Assembly (NCBI GenBank): GCA_003224525.1
Contig: QHZB01000191.1
Location: 1-46,456, forward strand
Origin: Acidobacteriota bacterium
Lineage (GTDB): Bacteria; Acidobacteriota; Terriglobia; Acidiferrales; UBA7541
Reading direction: 5' to 3'
DNA length: 46,456 nt
The position numbers and the translations under genes are program-made. Shown here in pieces: positions 26,937 through 37,324 of this stretch. Position 1 is the stretch's first letter. Each line of letters opens with the position of its first letter. The notes below the pieces were generated by a model. It saw only the letters and a list, made by a program, of their open reading frames with translations. It was not told the DNA's origin and did not search any database.

Positions 26937-27841
26937 GCGTTCCAAACGACCACCTCGTTCTCCAGACTTACGCCGTAAGTTTTCTGCACACGTTCGCGCA
27001 CATCCGAGATCAGTGTCAGCATGTCTCTGGCGGAGGCATGGCCGGCGTTCACAAAGAAATTGGCATGACGGTCGCTGACGCGGGCGTCGCCCACACACAG
27101 GCCCTTGAGCCCCAATTCATCAATCATGCGGCCCACGGAGGCACCCGGAGGATTCTTGAAGATGCAGCCGGCGCTTTTCTGGCCGAGCGGCTGGCTGGAG
27201 CGCCGTTTTTCGTTGCAGATACGAATACCTTCGAGGATTACTTTGAACGGTTTGGAGGGTAGTTCCAGTATCACCGTGAGCATCATATCATCCGGGGCAA
27301 AAGAAGTGTGCCGGTATTCGAAAGAAATTTGGTCGCCCCGGAGAACTTCGATTTTTCGGCCAGCCGCCCGGTAGAGCTGCACTTCGCGGACATAGCTGCC
27401 AATCTGCATACCGTAGGCCCCCGCATTCATGCGCAGAGCACCTCCAACGGTGCCGGGAACACCGATAAGTCCTTCCATTCCACCGAGGTTATTCTTGGCA
27501 CAAAAGGTAATCATGCGGCCCAGGTCTGCCGCGGCGTCGACTTGCGCAAAGTTGCCATCGAGCACGACATCAGGTTCGGGACGGACGAGTTGCAGGACCA
27601 CCCATGGCAACTCCCCATCACCGACGAGCAGGTTCGAGCCTCCACCGAGGAACTCATGCGGAATGTGGTTCGCATCGAGAAGTTTCAGGAGATCGGGAAG
27701 GCTTTTGTGATTTTTGATGCGGAGCAGGTCCGTCGTCCCGCCGATGCCCAGCGAAGTAAGGCCGGCAAGGGCGGTGCCCTGCCGTAGCTCAACGCGGATC
27801 TCCGCGAGTTTGGCAACGATCCCGGGATCACGAACGCGCAT
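26933..27841 (-). CDS. murB: UDP-N-acetylenolpyruvoylglucosamine reductase
   Basis: MurB reduces the enolpyruvyl group to give UDP-MurNAc, using FAD and NADPH. The 302 residues match the shorter type II form. FAD-binding [34 protein letters not shown], the catalytic Ser in [10 protein letters not shown] and a C-terminal ENEVVVW Glu are present. The start ATG at 27841 lies inside the end of murC (14-base overlap). Location between murC and ftsQ is common in dcw clusters. Confidence 0.95.
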   Translation of the reverse strand: MRVRDPGIVAKLAEIRVELRQGTALAGLTSLGIGGTTDLLRIKNHKSLPDLLKLLDANHIPHEFLGGGSNLLVGDGELPWVVLQLVRPEPDVVLDGNFAQVDAAADLGRMITFCAKNNLGGMEGLIGVPGTVGGALRMNAGAYGMQIGSYVREVQLYRAAGRKIEVLRGDQISFEYRHTSFAPDDMMLTVILELPSKPFKVILEGIRICNEKRRSSQPLGQKSAGCIFKNPPGASVGRMIDELGLKGLCVGDARVSDRHANFFVNAGHASARDMLTLISDVRERVQKTYGVSLENEVVVWNA

Positions 27842-29237
27842 GATGCCTCGGATGCTCCGTTCCCAGCAGAACCATGAATTCATTGCTCGCCCGGCTGACG
27901 TTGCCCGCGCCGATGGTAAGGACGGCATCCCCGGGACGCGCTTGTTTCAGCAAGTACTCGATGCCTTCCTGCATCGAACGAAAATACTGGACGTTCTTGT
28001 GACCGGCTTCGCCAATGGCGCTCGCAAGCGCTTCGCTCGTCACACCCGGAATGGGCGCTTCGCTGGCCGCATAGATATCGATCAGGGCGAGAATATCCGC
28101 TTGATTGAACGCGCGGCAGAATTCATCCCAAAGGTGCTGGGTGCGGGTGTAGCGATGGGGCTGAAAAAGCACGAGCAGGCGATTGAACTTGCAGCCGCGG
28201 GCCGCTTCGAGCGTGGCGCGGATCTCCACCGGGTGATGACCGTAGTCATCGATCACGGTGATGTCGTTAACTACACCCTTGATGTCAAAACGGCGGCCCA
28301 CGCCAGCAAATTTGACGAGGCCTTCGCGGATCAGCTCAGCCGGAACACTTAAGTACAGCGCGACTGCTGCGGCCGCCGCGGCGTTGCGGACATTGTGCAT
28401 GCCCGGCGGATGCGTCAGCCGGAACAAACCGAGATCTTCACCTCTGTAGGTCAGCCGGAATTCGCTGGCCAAACCTTCCAGCTGCACATCACCGATCACC
28501 AAATCGGCCTGGCTTGAGGTTCCATAGGTGGTGATGGGACGCTTCACGCTGGGAATGATCGCCTGCACGTTAGGCTCATCGATGCATAGAATCGCCGCGC
28601 CGTAAAACGGCACGCGATTCACAAACTGGATGAAGGCGCCCTGAATATCTTCGAGCGAGGAGTATTGATCGAGATGTTCGCGATCGATCGTAGTTACCAC
28701 CGCGACTACCGGCGCGAGCATGAGGAAGCTGCGGTCGCTCTCGTCCGCTTCCACCACAAAATATTCGCCTTTGCCGAGCCGCGCGGTCGTGCCCATCTGG
28801 TTGACTTTCCCGCCAATCACAAACGTGGGGTCAAGATGCGCCGCCGCCAGCACCGAAGCAACGATCGAGGTCGTGGTCGTCTTGCCGTGCGCGCCGGCCA
28901 CGGCGATTCCGTATTTCAACCGCATCAGCTCGGCCAACATTTCGGCGCGGGGAATGACCGGTATTTTCTGTTTGTGCGCTTCGACGACCTCGGGATTGTC
29001 CGCTCGCACGGCGGAAGAGGTTACGACGACGTGCGCGCCTTCGACGTTGGCGCCTTTGTGACCCTCATAGACGGTCGCGCCGAGATTCTGGAGGCGCTCG
29101 GTGATCGTGGAAGGCTTGGTGTCCGAGCCGGACACGGAATAGCCGAGAGTCAGGAGCACTTCGGCAATACCGCTCATACCGATGCCGCCGATACCGACCA
29201 AGTGAATCCGTTGAAAATTGCGGAAAGAGCCCATCAT
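27828..29237 (-). CDS. murC: UDP-N-acetylmuramate-L-alanine ligase
   Basis: MurC adds the first L-Ala of the peptidoglycan stem. The 469 residues show [18 protein letters not shown] at the N-terminus, the ATP loop [24 protein letters not shown], and the C-terminal domain with [14 protein letters not shown]. The start ATG overlaps the murG stop (ATGA). A longer open frame upstream is only the reverse reading of murG and has no family sequence. Confidence 0.96.
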   Translation of the reverse strand: MMGSFRNFQRIHLVGIGGIGMSGIAEVLLTLGYSVSGSDTKPSTITERLQNLGATVYEGHKGANVEGAHVVVTSSAVRADNPEVVEAHKQKIPVIPRAEMLAELMRLKYGIAVAGAHGKTTTTSIVASVLAAAHLDPTFVIGGKVNQMGTTARLGKGEYFVVEADESDRSFLMLAPVVAVVTTIDREHLDQYSSLEDIQGAFIQFVNRVPFYGAAILCIDEPNVQAIIPSVKRPITTYGTSSQADLVIGDVQLEGLASEFRLTYRGEDLGLFRLTHPPGMHNVRNAAAAAAVALYLSVPAELIREGLVKFAGVGRRFDIKGVVNDITVIDDYGHHPVEIRATLEAARGCKFNRLLVLFQPHRYTRTQHLWDEFCRAFNQADILALIDIYAASEAPIPGVTSEALASAIGEAGHKNVQYFRSMQEGIEYLLKQARPGDAVLTIGAGNVSRASNEFMVLLGTEHPRHHARS

Positions 29238-30361
29238 GCGCTGGCCCTCTGCCGATTTCCTTGCACGTTGGCGGCCTCTTCGATGAGATTCACGATGGCA
29301 TGCGCGGCAAAAGGGCGGGCAAGCCCGCGCGCGGCGGTTGATAGCTTTTCGATCTCCTGGGGCTGGTTGAGGAGAGAGAAGATTTCGCCGGTCAGGCTTT
29401 CGGCCGTGAGTTCCGCTTCCGAAATCAGGCGGCCGGCGCCCGCGCGGGTCATTTCCTGCGCGTTGCGCAATTGGTGGCTGTCGGTCGCCCTTCCGAAAGG
29501 GATGAAGATGGCGGCCCGGCCCGCAGCAGCGATTTCCGCTGCGGTGATGGCTCCGGCCCGGCAAACAATCACATCTGCCCAGGCAAAGCGTTCCGCCATG
29601 TTCGTGAGGAAGGGGACAACCTCCGCGTTGATTTCGCGCCGCGCATAAGCGGCGCGTACAGCATTATAATCGCGTTCGCCGGTCTGGTGCACGATCGCCA
29701 GTTCATTTTTTCGGGCGGCGAGGCGGTCCATGGCATCGACAAATACCCGGTTGATCGGCAACGCTCCCTGGCTGCCGCCGGTGACGAGCAGCCGAAACGG
29801 CTTTCCCGGCCGCCGCGGTGAGATGCAGAAGAACTCCGAGCGCACGGGGCAACCCGTAACGACCGCCTTTTTTCCCCACTCCCGTGCAGAAACTTCATAG
29901 CCCGTGGCAATTCGTGTAGAAATTCTCGCCAGCACCCTGTTCGTGAAGCCCGGCTCGGCGTTCGGCTCGAAGATGACATTGGGCACGCGCCCCAGCCAGG
30001 TGGCCAGCAACATGGGTCCGGCGGCGTATCCGCCGACACCAAACGCGGCGACAGGTTGGTGCTTGCGCAACACGCGTCGCGCATCGAGCATCGCCGGAGC
30101 GAGCATCGCCAAATTCCGGAGCAGCGTCGCTCCGCCCTTGCCCTTCAATCCGGCCACCCGCAGCGTTTCCAGCGGCAGTCCGGCCTGCGGCACGAGCTTC
30201 ATTTCGATTCCGCGTTGAGTTCCCACCAGCACGACTTCCCTTTCGTTTCCTCTTGAAAGCCATTCCTGCGCAATCGCCAGCGCTGGAAAAACATGTCCGC
30301 CCGTGCCGCCGCCTGCGATCAGCAATTTCACCGGCAGCGCTCTTGCTGAGCAGGGGCGCAT
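29234..30361 (-). CDS. murG: UDP-GlcNAc:undecaprenyl-PP-MurNAc-pentapeptide GlcNAc transferase
   Basis: MurG makes lipid II from lipid I at the inner face of the membrane. The 375 residues have the [13 protein letters not shown] loop, [21 protein letters not shown] and the donor-site [34 protein letters not shown] at 30361 gives ten residues before the usual VKLLIAGG start; GTG at 30331 is a plausible alternative. It lies 46 bases after ftsW. Confidence 0.96.
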   Translation of the reverse strand: MRPCSARALPVKLLIAGGGTGGHVFPALAIAQEWLSRGNEREVVLVGTQRGIEMKLVPQAGLPLETLRVAGLKGKGGATLLRNLAMLAPAMLDARRVLRKHQPVAAFGVGGYAAGPMLLATWLGRVPNVIFEPNAEPGFTNRVLARISTRIATGYEVSAREWGKKAVVTGCPVRSEFFCISPRRPGKPFRLLVTGGSQGALPINRVFVDAMDRLAARKNELAIVHQTGERDYNAVRAAYARREINAEVVPFLTNMAERFAWADVIVCRAGAITAAEIAAAGRAAIFIPFGRATDSHQLRNAQEMTRAGAGRLISEAELTAESLTGEIFSLLNQPQEIEKLSTAARGLARPFAAHAIVNLIEEAANVQGNRQRASA

Positions 30362-30407
30362 GCTGCGCCACTACAACGGAAATTCACCAGGCGTGACTGT
30401 AGTACCT

Positions 30408-31526
30408 TCACGCTTCTGTCGCCTGCTGCGAAATATTCAGAAGCACACCGGTGGCCAGCAACATGACCAGCAAACTCGATCCCCCATAGCTTATGAAAGG
30501 CAGCGGTATCCCTTTCGTCGGCACCATCCCGAGCACGACCGCAAAATTAATCAGCGCCTGGCACAAGACCATCGCGGTTATTCCCAGCGCCAGCAGCCGC
30601 CCGAATCCGTCCGGGGCACCGAACGCAGCACGCATCCCTCGCCAGCCATAAACTACAAAAAGCGCAATCACGATCATCGCTCCGATAAAACCAAGTTCCT
30701 CGCAGATGACCGCATAAATAAAATCCGTGTGCGCCTCCGGCAGATAGAAGAGCTTTTGTTTGCTCTCCATCAGGCCTACGCCCGTGAAGCCACCCGAGCC
30801 GACGGCAATGAGCGATTGAAGCAACTGAAATCCGGCGCCTTGCGGATCGGAATCCGGGTGCAGAAAAGCGGTCAATCGGGCCTGCCGGTAGGCTACCTGC
30901 GTGATGAGCAGATACACCATGGGAATCGCTCCCGCGAGCCCCACCGCGAGCCACCTCCACGAGAGACCTCCAACGAACAGAATGGCAGCGGCCACAACGA
31001 GAATATCGATGGACGTCCCAAGGTCAGGTTGCAGCAAAATCAAGGCGGCAAAAACCAGAATGGGAGCAGCCGCTGGAAAAATAGTCTGCCAGAAATCTTC
31101 CTTGCGGAATTCCATGCTGGCCTTGCTGCGGCGCTTCTGATCCAGAAACCACGCCAGATAAAGAATCGTGGCGAGTTTCGCCAGTTCCGACGGCTGGATG
31201 CCCACCGGGCCGAACTTGATCCAGCGATGCGTGGCATGGGACTTGTCGAGGAAAAACGTGCCGACGAGCAGGAGCAAGACGACCGAAACTACGGGATAGA
31301 TGACAGAGGGTTCGCGCAGACGCCGATAGTCCGTCTTCATCAAAGCGAACATTCCCAAAAGGCCGATGAAGAGCCATGCGGCCTGACGGACGAGAAATAT
31401 ATAAGAGTGGCCGTACTGCTGTTCAGCGGTAACTGCAGAGGCGCTGAAGATCATCACGGCACCGAAGAGACACAGCGCCAGCGTCACTCCAAAGAGCCAG
31501 CGGTCATTCTCCAATCGTCTCGGCAC
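30408..31526 (-). CDS. ftsW: Lipid II polymerase FtsW (SEDS family)
   Basis: A 372-residue SEDS glycosyltransferase with about ten helices, polymerising septal glycan with its partner FtsI. The family motifs HRWIKFGPVGIQPSELAKL, LLQPDLGTS, the extracellular loop PEAHTDFIYAVICEELGF with the catalytic Asp region, and GMVPTKGIPLPFISYGGSSL are all present. Only six bases separate it from murD. Confidence 0.96.
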   Translation of the reverse strand: MPRRLENDRWLFGVTLALCLFGAVMIFSASAVTAEQQYGHSYIFLVRQAAWLFIGLLGMFALMKTDYRRLREPSVIYPVVSVVLLLLVGTFFLDKSHATHRWIKFGPVGIQPSELAKLATILYLAWFLDQKRRSKASMEFRKEDFWQTIFPAAAPILVFAALILLQPDLGTSIDILVVAAAILFVGGLSWRWLAVGLAGAIPMVYLLITQVAYRQARLTAFLHPDSDPQGAGFQLLQSLIAVGSGGFTGVGLMESKQKLFYLPEAHTDFIYAVICEELGFIGAMIVIALFVVYGWRGMRAAFGAPDGFGRLLALGITAMVLCQALINFAVVLGMVPTKGIPLPFISYGGSSLLVMLLATGVLLNISQQATEA

Positions 31527-31532
31527 GTTCTC

Positions 31533-32924
31533 TCACCCTCTTCCAGAAGTTGTACTCGCCGCTTGCCGCTGCAATTGATGCACCAGTTCTTTGAAGACGC
31601 GGCCGCGGTGTTCGTAGTTCTGAAACTGATCGAAGCTGGCGCATGCCGGGGCAAGGAGTACGACGTCGCCGGGCCTCGCCGCATGCGAGGCGATTTCCAC
31701 GGCGCGCTCGATCGTCCCGGCGCGCTCGATGGCCACGCTGCCGGTGATCTGTTTTTCAATTTTTTCCGCGGCCGCGCCGATCAGCAGCGCAAGAATGGCT
31801 TTTTCACGCAACGGCCTTTGCAGCACGGTGTAGTCGCTACCTTTGTCTTTCCCGCCCAGGACGATTAGGATTCGTCCGTGAAAAGCTTCCAAGGCCTTCA
31901 CCGTGGCATCGACGTTGGTGGCTTTTGAGTCGTTGTAATAGCGCACGCCTCCGATCTCCGCGACAAATTCCAGACGATGCTCGACGCCCGCGAATGACCG
32001 CACTCCTTTCGCGATAGCCATGGGTTCGGCCCCAGCGAGGCGCGCCGCCGCCACCGCCGCAAGGACGTTTTCGACGTTGTGAGCGCCCGCCAGCGGAATC
32101 TCTCGCAGATTCAATACCCCCTCTTCTTCGCCGTCATCGCGAAACACAATTTCATTTTCCTGCACGAGCGCGCCTTCTACCACGCGCTGCTTCCGGCTGA
32201 ACCAGTACACACGCGGCTTAGCGGGTGCCAGGGAAGTGGTCGCCGGATCATCCGCGTTCAGCACCGCGCAGTCCACTTCCGTCTGATTCTCGAAGATGCG
32301 CGCTTTGGCGCGGCCATACTCTTCGAGCGTGTGATGCCGGTCCAGGTGGTCGGGCGTGAGATTCAAAAACACGCTGATGTTGGGGCGAAATGTTTCAATC
32401 AGCTCCAGCTGAAAACTGCTCAACTCCGCCACCGTGATGGTGTCGTCGCTGGTCTGCTCCACTCGCGAAATCAAGGGAGTGCCGATATTCCCGGCGAGAA
32501 TGGTGGAAAAACCAGCGCCTTTCAAAATGTGTTCGATCAAGGAGGTCGTCGTCGTCTTCCCGTTCGAGCCGGTGATCCCGATCAAGCGTCCCTTCAGGAA
32601 ACGGTCCGCCAGCTCCACCTCGCTCCAGATGGCGACACCCTTGGCGCGCGCGGCCTGCAGCAAGGGAGCATCGGCGGGCACGCCAGGGCTCGGAACGATC
32701 AGGTCCTGTTCGAGAAATGCATTTTCCCGGTGGCCGCCCAGCTCCAGGCTTACGCCCGCTGGCCGGAGTGGCGCAATCGCTTCGCCGATTTCGTTTTCCG
32801 TCCGTGCATCCGTCGCCGTCACCTTCGCGCCCCGCGCGGCGCAAAAAAGCGCGGCGGCCAGACCCGTCCTGGCCAGTCCCACGACCAGCACGCGCTTGCC
32901 CCGCAACTCGAACGGATTTGCCAT
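31533..32924 (-). CDS. murD: UDP-N-acetylmuramoyl-L-alanine-D-glutamate ligase
   Basis: MurD adds D-Glu to the stem peptide. The 463 residues start with RGKRVLVVGLARTGLAAA and carry the ATP loop GITGSNGKTTTTSLIEH, AELSSFQLE, NLTPDHLDRH, YYNDSKATN and LIVLGGKDKGSDY. The C-terminus LLAPACASFDQFQNYEHRG is diagnostic for MurD. It lies 34 bases downstream of mraY. Confidence 0.97.
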   Translation of the reverse strand: MANPFELRGKRVLVVGLARTGLAAALFCAARGAKVTATDARTENEIGEAIAPLRPAGVSLELGGHRENAFLEQDLIVPSPGVPADAPLLQAARAKGVAIWSEVELADRFLKGRLIGITGSNGKTTTTSLIEHILKGAGFSTILAGNIGTPLISRVEQTSDDTITVAELSSFQLELIETFRPNISVFLNLTPDHLDRHHTLEEYGRAKARIFENQTEVDCAVLNADDPATTSLAPAKPRVYWFSRKQRVVEGALVQENEIVFRDDGEEEGVLNLREIPLAGAHNVENVLAAVAAARLAGAEPMAIAKGVRSFAGVEHRLEFVAEIGGVRYYNDSKATNVDATVKALEAFHGRILIVLGGKDKGSDYTVLQRPLREKAILALLIGAAAEKIEKQITGSVAIERAGTIERAVEIASHAARPGDVVLLAPACASFDQFQNYEHRGRVFKELVHQLQRQAASTTSGRG

Positions 32925-32958
32925 GAATCTCGCAAAATTCTTTAACCGGAGTGCTTCA

Positions 32959-34104
32959 CTACCTCAGCTTCAACGTCGTTAGCGCAAACAGCGCAAAAAC
33001 CAGCGCGGCGATCCAAAACCGCACGATCACCTTCGATTCGCTCCAACCGAGCAGTTCGAAATGATGATGAATGGGTGCCATGCGGAAGATGCGCTTGCCG
33101 CGCAGTTTGAACGAGCCCACCTGCAGAATCACGGAAAGCGCTTCGATGACGAAGATACCGCCGACGAAAAAGAGCAGGATTTCCTGCTTGATGATGACCG
33201 CGATGGTGCCCAGCGTTCCGCCCAGCGACAACGATCCAACGTCGCCCATGAAGATTTCGGCGGGATGCGCGTTGTACCAGAGAAATCCTAGCGATGCCCC
33301 GACGAGCGCACCGCAGAATACCGTTAGCTCGCCGACGCGCGGGATGTACTGGATCTCGAGATAAGTGGCCCAGCGGTAGTTGCTGCTCACGTAGGTCAAA
33401 ACCGTAAGCGCGCCTGCCGCGATCACCGTGCAGCCGATCGCCAGGCCATCAAGGCCGTCCGTCAGGTTCACCGCGTTGGAAGAACCCACAATGACGATTG
33501 CCGTAGCCACAAGAAAGGGCAAAAACGCGAGCGGCCAGAGGTGCCCGGAAAAATGAGATTGACCAAGCAACGAGTGAATCACAAGATCGGGATGGAATCG
33601 CTTCAAGAAGGGAAAGACGAACTGCGTCGAGTAAGCGCTGTTGGAGGCCAGCACTAGAAGAACGACGCCGACGATCAGGCTGACAAAAACCTGGAAATAA
33701 ATTTTCTTCTTCGCCGTGAGACCCAAATTGCGCTGCTTCGATACTTTCGCATAGTCATCGATGAAGCCAATGACGGCAAAACCGAACAACGCGAATAACG
33801 AGAGCAGGATAAATGGATTGGTCAGATCCGCCCAAAGGAGAACCGGCACAGCCGTGGAGATTACGATGAGCACGCCGCCCATGGTTGGCGTGCCCGCCTT
33901 CTTTTTGTGTTCCTGGGGACCCTCCTCGCGAATGAACTGGCCGATTTGCAATTCGCGGAGGCGCCGAATGAGCCAGGGACCGAAAACCAGCGCCAGAAAC
34001 ATGGCCGTGAGACTCGCGTACACGGTTCGCACGGTGATGTAACGAAAAACATTCAGCGGGCTGAAGTAGTGCTGCAGCGTGTGGTAAAGGAGGTAGTAAA
34101 GCAT
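32959..34104 (-). CDS. mraY: Phospho-N-acetylmuramoyl-pentapeptide transferase
   Basis: MraY attaches the UDP-MurNAc-pentapeptide to undecaprenyl phosphate, giving lipid I. The 381 residues form about ten helices. Signature sequences are GTPTMGGVLI, GFIDDYAKV (catalytic Asp pair), NLTDGLDGLAIG, EIFMGDVGSLSLGG and the HHHFELLGWSE loop. The start is one base after the murF stop. Confidence 0.97.
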   Translation of the reverse strand: MLYYLLYHTLQHYFSPLNVFRYITVRTVYASLTAMFLALVFGPWLIRRLRELQIGQFIREEGPQEHKKKAGTPTMGGVLIVISTAVPVLLWADLTNPFILLSLFALFGFAVIGFIDDYAKVSKQRNLGLTAKKKIYFQVFVSLIVGVVLLVLASNSAYSTQFVFPFLKRFHPDLVIHSLLGQSHFSGHLWPLAFLPFLVATAIVIVGSSNAVNLTDGLDGLAIGCTVIAAGALTVLTYVSSNYRWATYLEIQYIPRVGELTVFCGALVGASLGFLWYNAHPAEIFMGDVGSLSLGGTLGTIAVIIKQEILLFFVGGIFVIEALSVILQVGSFKLRGKRIFRMAPIHHHFELLGWSESKVIVRFWIAALVFALFALTTLKLR

Positions 34105-34105
34105 C

Positions 34106-35545
34106 TCAGTGCTGGATCTCCTGACCTATAATTTCGCCGGGCGCAGCGTGCCGCGCGATCAGTGATTCCACAATCTGCTCCATCTTCACGCCCCGCGAGC
34201 CCTTCACCAGCAGCACATCGCCGGACACGATGAAACCCGCCAGAAATTCGGCGGCCTCCTGCGGCGCAGCGAAAAATTTCGCGCGTGCTCGCGGGAGCCC
34301 AGCAGCCACGGCGCCTTCCACGATCTGTGCCGCATCACCGGCCACGCCGATGATCCAATCGATCTTCCCGGTCTTTGCGGCAAATTGCCCGGCCTCGCGA
34401 TGCAGTTCGGGTGAAGCCGTGCCGAGCTCGCGCATCTCGCCGGCGGCTAGGATGCGCCGGCGGAAATTCGGCGTCGCCGCCAGCAATTCCGTCATGGCCT
34501 GAAGCGCCGCGGGACTCGAGTTGTAGCTGTCGTTGATGAGCGCCGCTCCATTCGAAAATTGCAACAGTTCCCCGCGCATCGCCGGCGCGCGCAGCGAGAG
34601 AAACACACTCTGTGCTTCCGCCGCGCCGATGTCCCATACGCTCGCCGCCGCCAGCGCCGCCAGCGCGTTGGCAATCGCGTGACGCCCGGGAACGTTCAGC
34701 TCCAGCCGCACGCGGCCCTCGGGACTTACATAGTCAAACGCCGATCCCAGCGCTCCGCGGTCTTCGATCTCCTGGGCCGTGAAAAAGGCCGGCTTTTCGA
34801 TGCCATACGTCAACACGCGCCCGGGGGCGCAAGCGCCGAACGCGGCGACGCGCGGATCGTCCGCGTTGAGCACTGCAGTCGACTCGTGTCCGTTCAACCC
34901 CTCGATCAGTTCGCGCTTCGCGAGCGCAATCTCATCCACCGACGCAAAAAATTCCAGGTGCGCCGCCGAAACACGTGTCACAACTCCGACGTCCGGCTTG
35001 GCAATCGACGCCAGCCGCGCAAGTTCGCCGCGGCGCGACATTCCCATTTCCAGCACCGCCGCCTGATGCGTTTCCTCCAGGCGAAGCAGCGTCAGTGGTA
35101 GCCCGTACTCGTTGTTAAAGTTTCCTTCCGATTTCAGGACCCGCAGCTTCGCGCCCAGCAGTGCCGCGAGGATCTCCTTCGTGGTGGTCTTGCCGACAGA
35201 ACCCGTGACGCCGGCAATTTTCCCGCCCCAGGATTTGCGCACTGCGCGCGCCAGTCGCTTGAGCGCATCGAAGGTGTCGGCCACCGCCATGCAGCGGTCT
35301 CTGACTGCGACCGCGTATCGCGAAAGCTCCGCCTCCGCCACCACGGCCGCAATTGCTCCGCTTTCCAGGGCGCTAGCCACATGGTCGTGTCCATTGTGAC
35401 GCGGTCCGTGGATGGCGATGAACAGTTCTCCGGCACGAATCGCGCGAGAATCAATCGACACGCCGGCCACCCAGGCCAGGGCGTTGAGTCCCGTCCCCGA
35501 CCGAGTACCCAGAGCGTCAGCCACCTGCGCAATCGTCCACCGCAT
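34106..35545 (-). CDS. murF: UDP-MurNAc-tripeptide D-alanyl-D-alanine ligase
   Basis: MurF adds the D-Ala-D-Ala dipeptide. The 479 residues have an N-terminal substrate domain (VSIDSRAIRAGELFIAI), the ATP loop GVTGSVGKTTTKEILAAL, NNEYGLPLTLL, VLEMGMSRRGELARLA, and the INDSYNSSPAALQAM C-terminal site. The ddl gene, which supplies the dipeptide, is not in the window. It is 152 bases from murE, the largest gap within the cluster; no clear promoter was seen there. Confidence 0.96.
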   Translation of the reverse strand: MRWTIAQVADALGTRSGTGLNALAWVAGVSIDSRAIRAGELFIAIHGPRHNGHDHVASALESGAIAAVVAEAELSRYAVAVRDRCMAVADTFDALKRLARAVRKSWGGKIAGVTGSVGKTTTKEILAALLGAKLRVLKSEGNFNNEYGLPLTLLRLEETHQAAVLEMGMSRRGELARLASIAKPDVGVVTRVSAAHLEFFASVDEIALAKRELIEGLNGHESTAVLNADDPRVAAFGACAPGRVLTYGIEKPAFFTAQEIEDRGALGSAFDYVSPEGRVRLELNVPGRHAIANALAALAAASVWDIGAAEAQSVFLSLRAPAMRGELLQFSNGAALINDSYNSSPAALQAMTELLAATPNFRRRILAAGEMRELGTASPELHREAGQFAAKTGKIDWIIGVAGDAAQIVEGAVAAGLPRARAKFFAAPQEAAEFLAGFIVSGDVLLVKGSRGVKMEQIVESLIARHAAPGEIIGQEIQH

Positions 35546-35697
35546 AAGTTCCTCAAAGGATTCGTCTTATTCCAGCACCGAACGGCTCGTTGTGTTCTCA
35601 ACGTTTTGAGGGCTCCTCCTTTCAAGAGGTCAGCAATTGGCCCGCCCCGATCATCTCGAGACCCGAGCGCCCTCGTCACACCTACGAACCAAGCGCG

Positions 35698-37323
35698 CTA
35701 GGTGCCAAACTCTGAACCGCCATTCACCTGCTCGTTTCGCGGCCCTGCAAAGCCACGTTCGCCTAAGGCGCGACGTGCGACTTCGCGATCGTCAAATTCG
35801 AACGTGCGGTCCGCGAGAATCTGATAGTTCTCGTGACCCTTTCCGGCCAGCAGCACGATGTCTCCGCTGCGGGCTTCCTCCATGGCCATCCCGATGGCCT
35901 TTTCCCGATCCGGCTCGATCAGATATTTTCCGGCGGTTTTCTGCAGCCCCACGATGATGTCGCTGATGATTTTCAGCGGGTCCTCGCTGCGCGGATTGTC
36001 GCTGGAGAGGATGGTCAGGTCGCTCAACCGGCCAGTGACTTCCCCCATAACGGGCCGCTTGGTCCGGTCCTTTTCGCCGCCGCAGCCGAACAGCGTGATG
36101 ATCCGGGCTTTGGAGTTCAGCTCCCGCGCCGTTCGAATCAGATTTTCCAGTGCATCGTCGGTGTGCGCATAATCCACGATCACCAGGAAGGGCTGCCCGA
36201 GATCGATTCGTTGGAAGCGCCCCGAAACGCTTTCGAGATTCCGGATGCCGTTTTCAATCGCATCATTCGAAAGACCCAGCGCCTGTGACGCTCCAATCGC
36301 GGCAAGAAGGTTGTAAACATTGATCCTTCCGACCAGCCGCGATACCACGTGTACCTTTCCGTTCGGCGTGTGCGCCGTAAACGTCAAACCATCGAAAGTC
36401 AGCTGAAATTTCTTTGTGGTGATGTCCGTGTCCGATTCCAGCCCATAGGTCACCGTTTTCTTCGCCAGGCCCGCCAGCCGCTTGCCGAATTCGTCGTCCG
36501 CATTCAGCACCGCGACTTCCGGCGTACCCGCTCCCGTGCCTTCGAAGAGCCGCTTTTTCGCCGTGAAATAGTCCTCGAACGTTTTGTGAAAATCCATGTG
36601 TTCGCGCGTCAGGTTGGTGAAGACCGCGGCTTGAAAATGGCATCCCCAGAGCCGGTCCATCGCCAGCGCATGCGAGCTGGCTTCGAGCACCGCGTACGTT
36701 CCGCCGGCATCGCGAATCTCCGCAAAAAATCCCTGGAGGTCCACTGATTCCGGCGTGGTATTTGGCGCTGGATAGTCCCCGAGCGGCGTGTGATAGGCGA
36801 TCGTTCCGAACAAGCCGGTCTTGGCACCGCAGGCTTTCACGATCGCATCCACGACCGAAGTGATGGTCGTCTTTCCGTTCGTGCCGGTCACCGCAACCAG
36901 TTGCAGCGCGTTCGCGGGATGCCCCAGGAAATTCGCGGCCGTGATCGCTAGCGCCTTGCGCGCTTCTCGAACCTGAATCCGCACCACACCCGCCGGAATC
37001 GTGCCGGGAGTTTGCTCTTCGCCCGCAATGGCCACCGCGCCTCGCTTGAGGGCGTCCTGAATGAATTTGTTTCCGTCGGCCTTGGCCCCCTGCAAGGCAA
37101 AAAAGAGCGCGCCCGGCCGCACCTTCCGCGAATCACAGGCCACCTGGTGAATTTCCAGGCTACTCGCGTCCGCAGGCAGAGCCGTCTCCACACCTTCGAA
37201 CACTTCGCTCAGCTTTCTTCCGCTGTCCGCTGAGCTTTCCCGGGCAGAGTGCTTTCGTTGGCTGTCAACCTGGTTCGTGGCGGCGTCCTGTACTTGATCT
37301 TCCTGGGCCAATTCAATTTTCAT
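35698..37323 (-). CDS. murE: UDP-MurNAc-L-Ala-D-Glu:meso-diaminopimelate ligase
   Basis: MurE adds the third stem residue. The 541 residues contain ACDSRKVRPGALFFAL, the ATP loop VTGTNGKTTITSVVD, EASSHALAMDRLWG and VDYAHTDDALENLI. The substrate motif DNPRSEDP fits the meso-diaminopimelate form, so the cell wall should be DAP-type. About 38 residues of polar, Gln/Ser-rich sequence precede the usual start and are unlike most MurE proteins; no later start with a ribosome site is obvious. It is one base from the ftsI stop. Confidence 0.96.
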   Translation of the reverse strand: MKIELAQEDQVQDAATNQVDSQRKHSARESSADSGRKLSEVFEGVETALPADASSLEIHQVACDSRKVRPGALFFALQGAKADGNKFIQDALKRGAVAIAGEEQTPGTIPAGVVRIQVREARKALAITAANFLGHPANALQLVAVTGTNGKTTITSVVDAIVKACGAKTGLFGTIAYHTPLGDYPAPNTTPESVDLQGFFAEIRDAGGTYAVLEASSHALAMDRLWGCHFQAAVFTNLTREHMDFHKTFEDYFTAKKRLFEGTGAGTPEVAVLNADDEFGKRLAGLAKKTVTYGLESDTDITTKKFQLTFDGLTFTAHTPNGKVHVVSRLVGRINVYNLLAAIGASQALGLSNDAIENGIRNLESVSGRFQRIDLGQPFLVIVDYAHTDDALENLIRTARELNSKARIITLFGCGGEKDRTKRPVMGEVTGRLSDLTILSSDNPRSEDPLKIISDIIVGLQKTAGKYLIEPDREKAIGMAMEEARSGDIVLLAGKGHENYQILADRTFEFDDREVARRALGERGFAGPRNEQVNGGSEFGT

Positions 37324-37324
37324 C

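Noticed and set aside
30303-31868. 521-codon plus-strand frame opposite ftsW, murG and murD ends
   Set aside because: Arg/Gln/His-rich composition and position across three verified genes show it is a chance frame.
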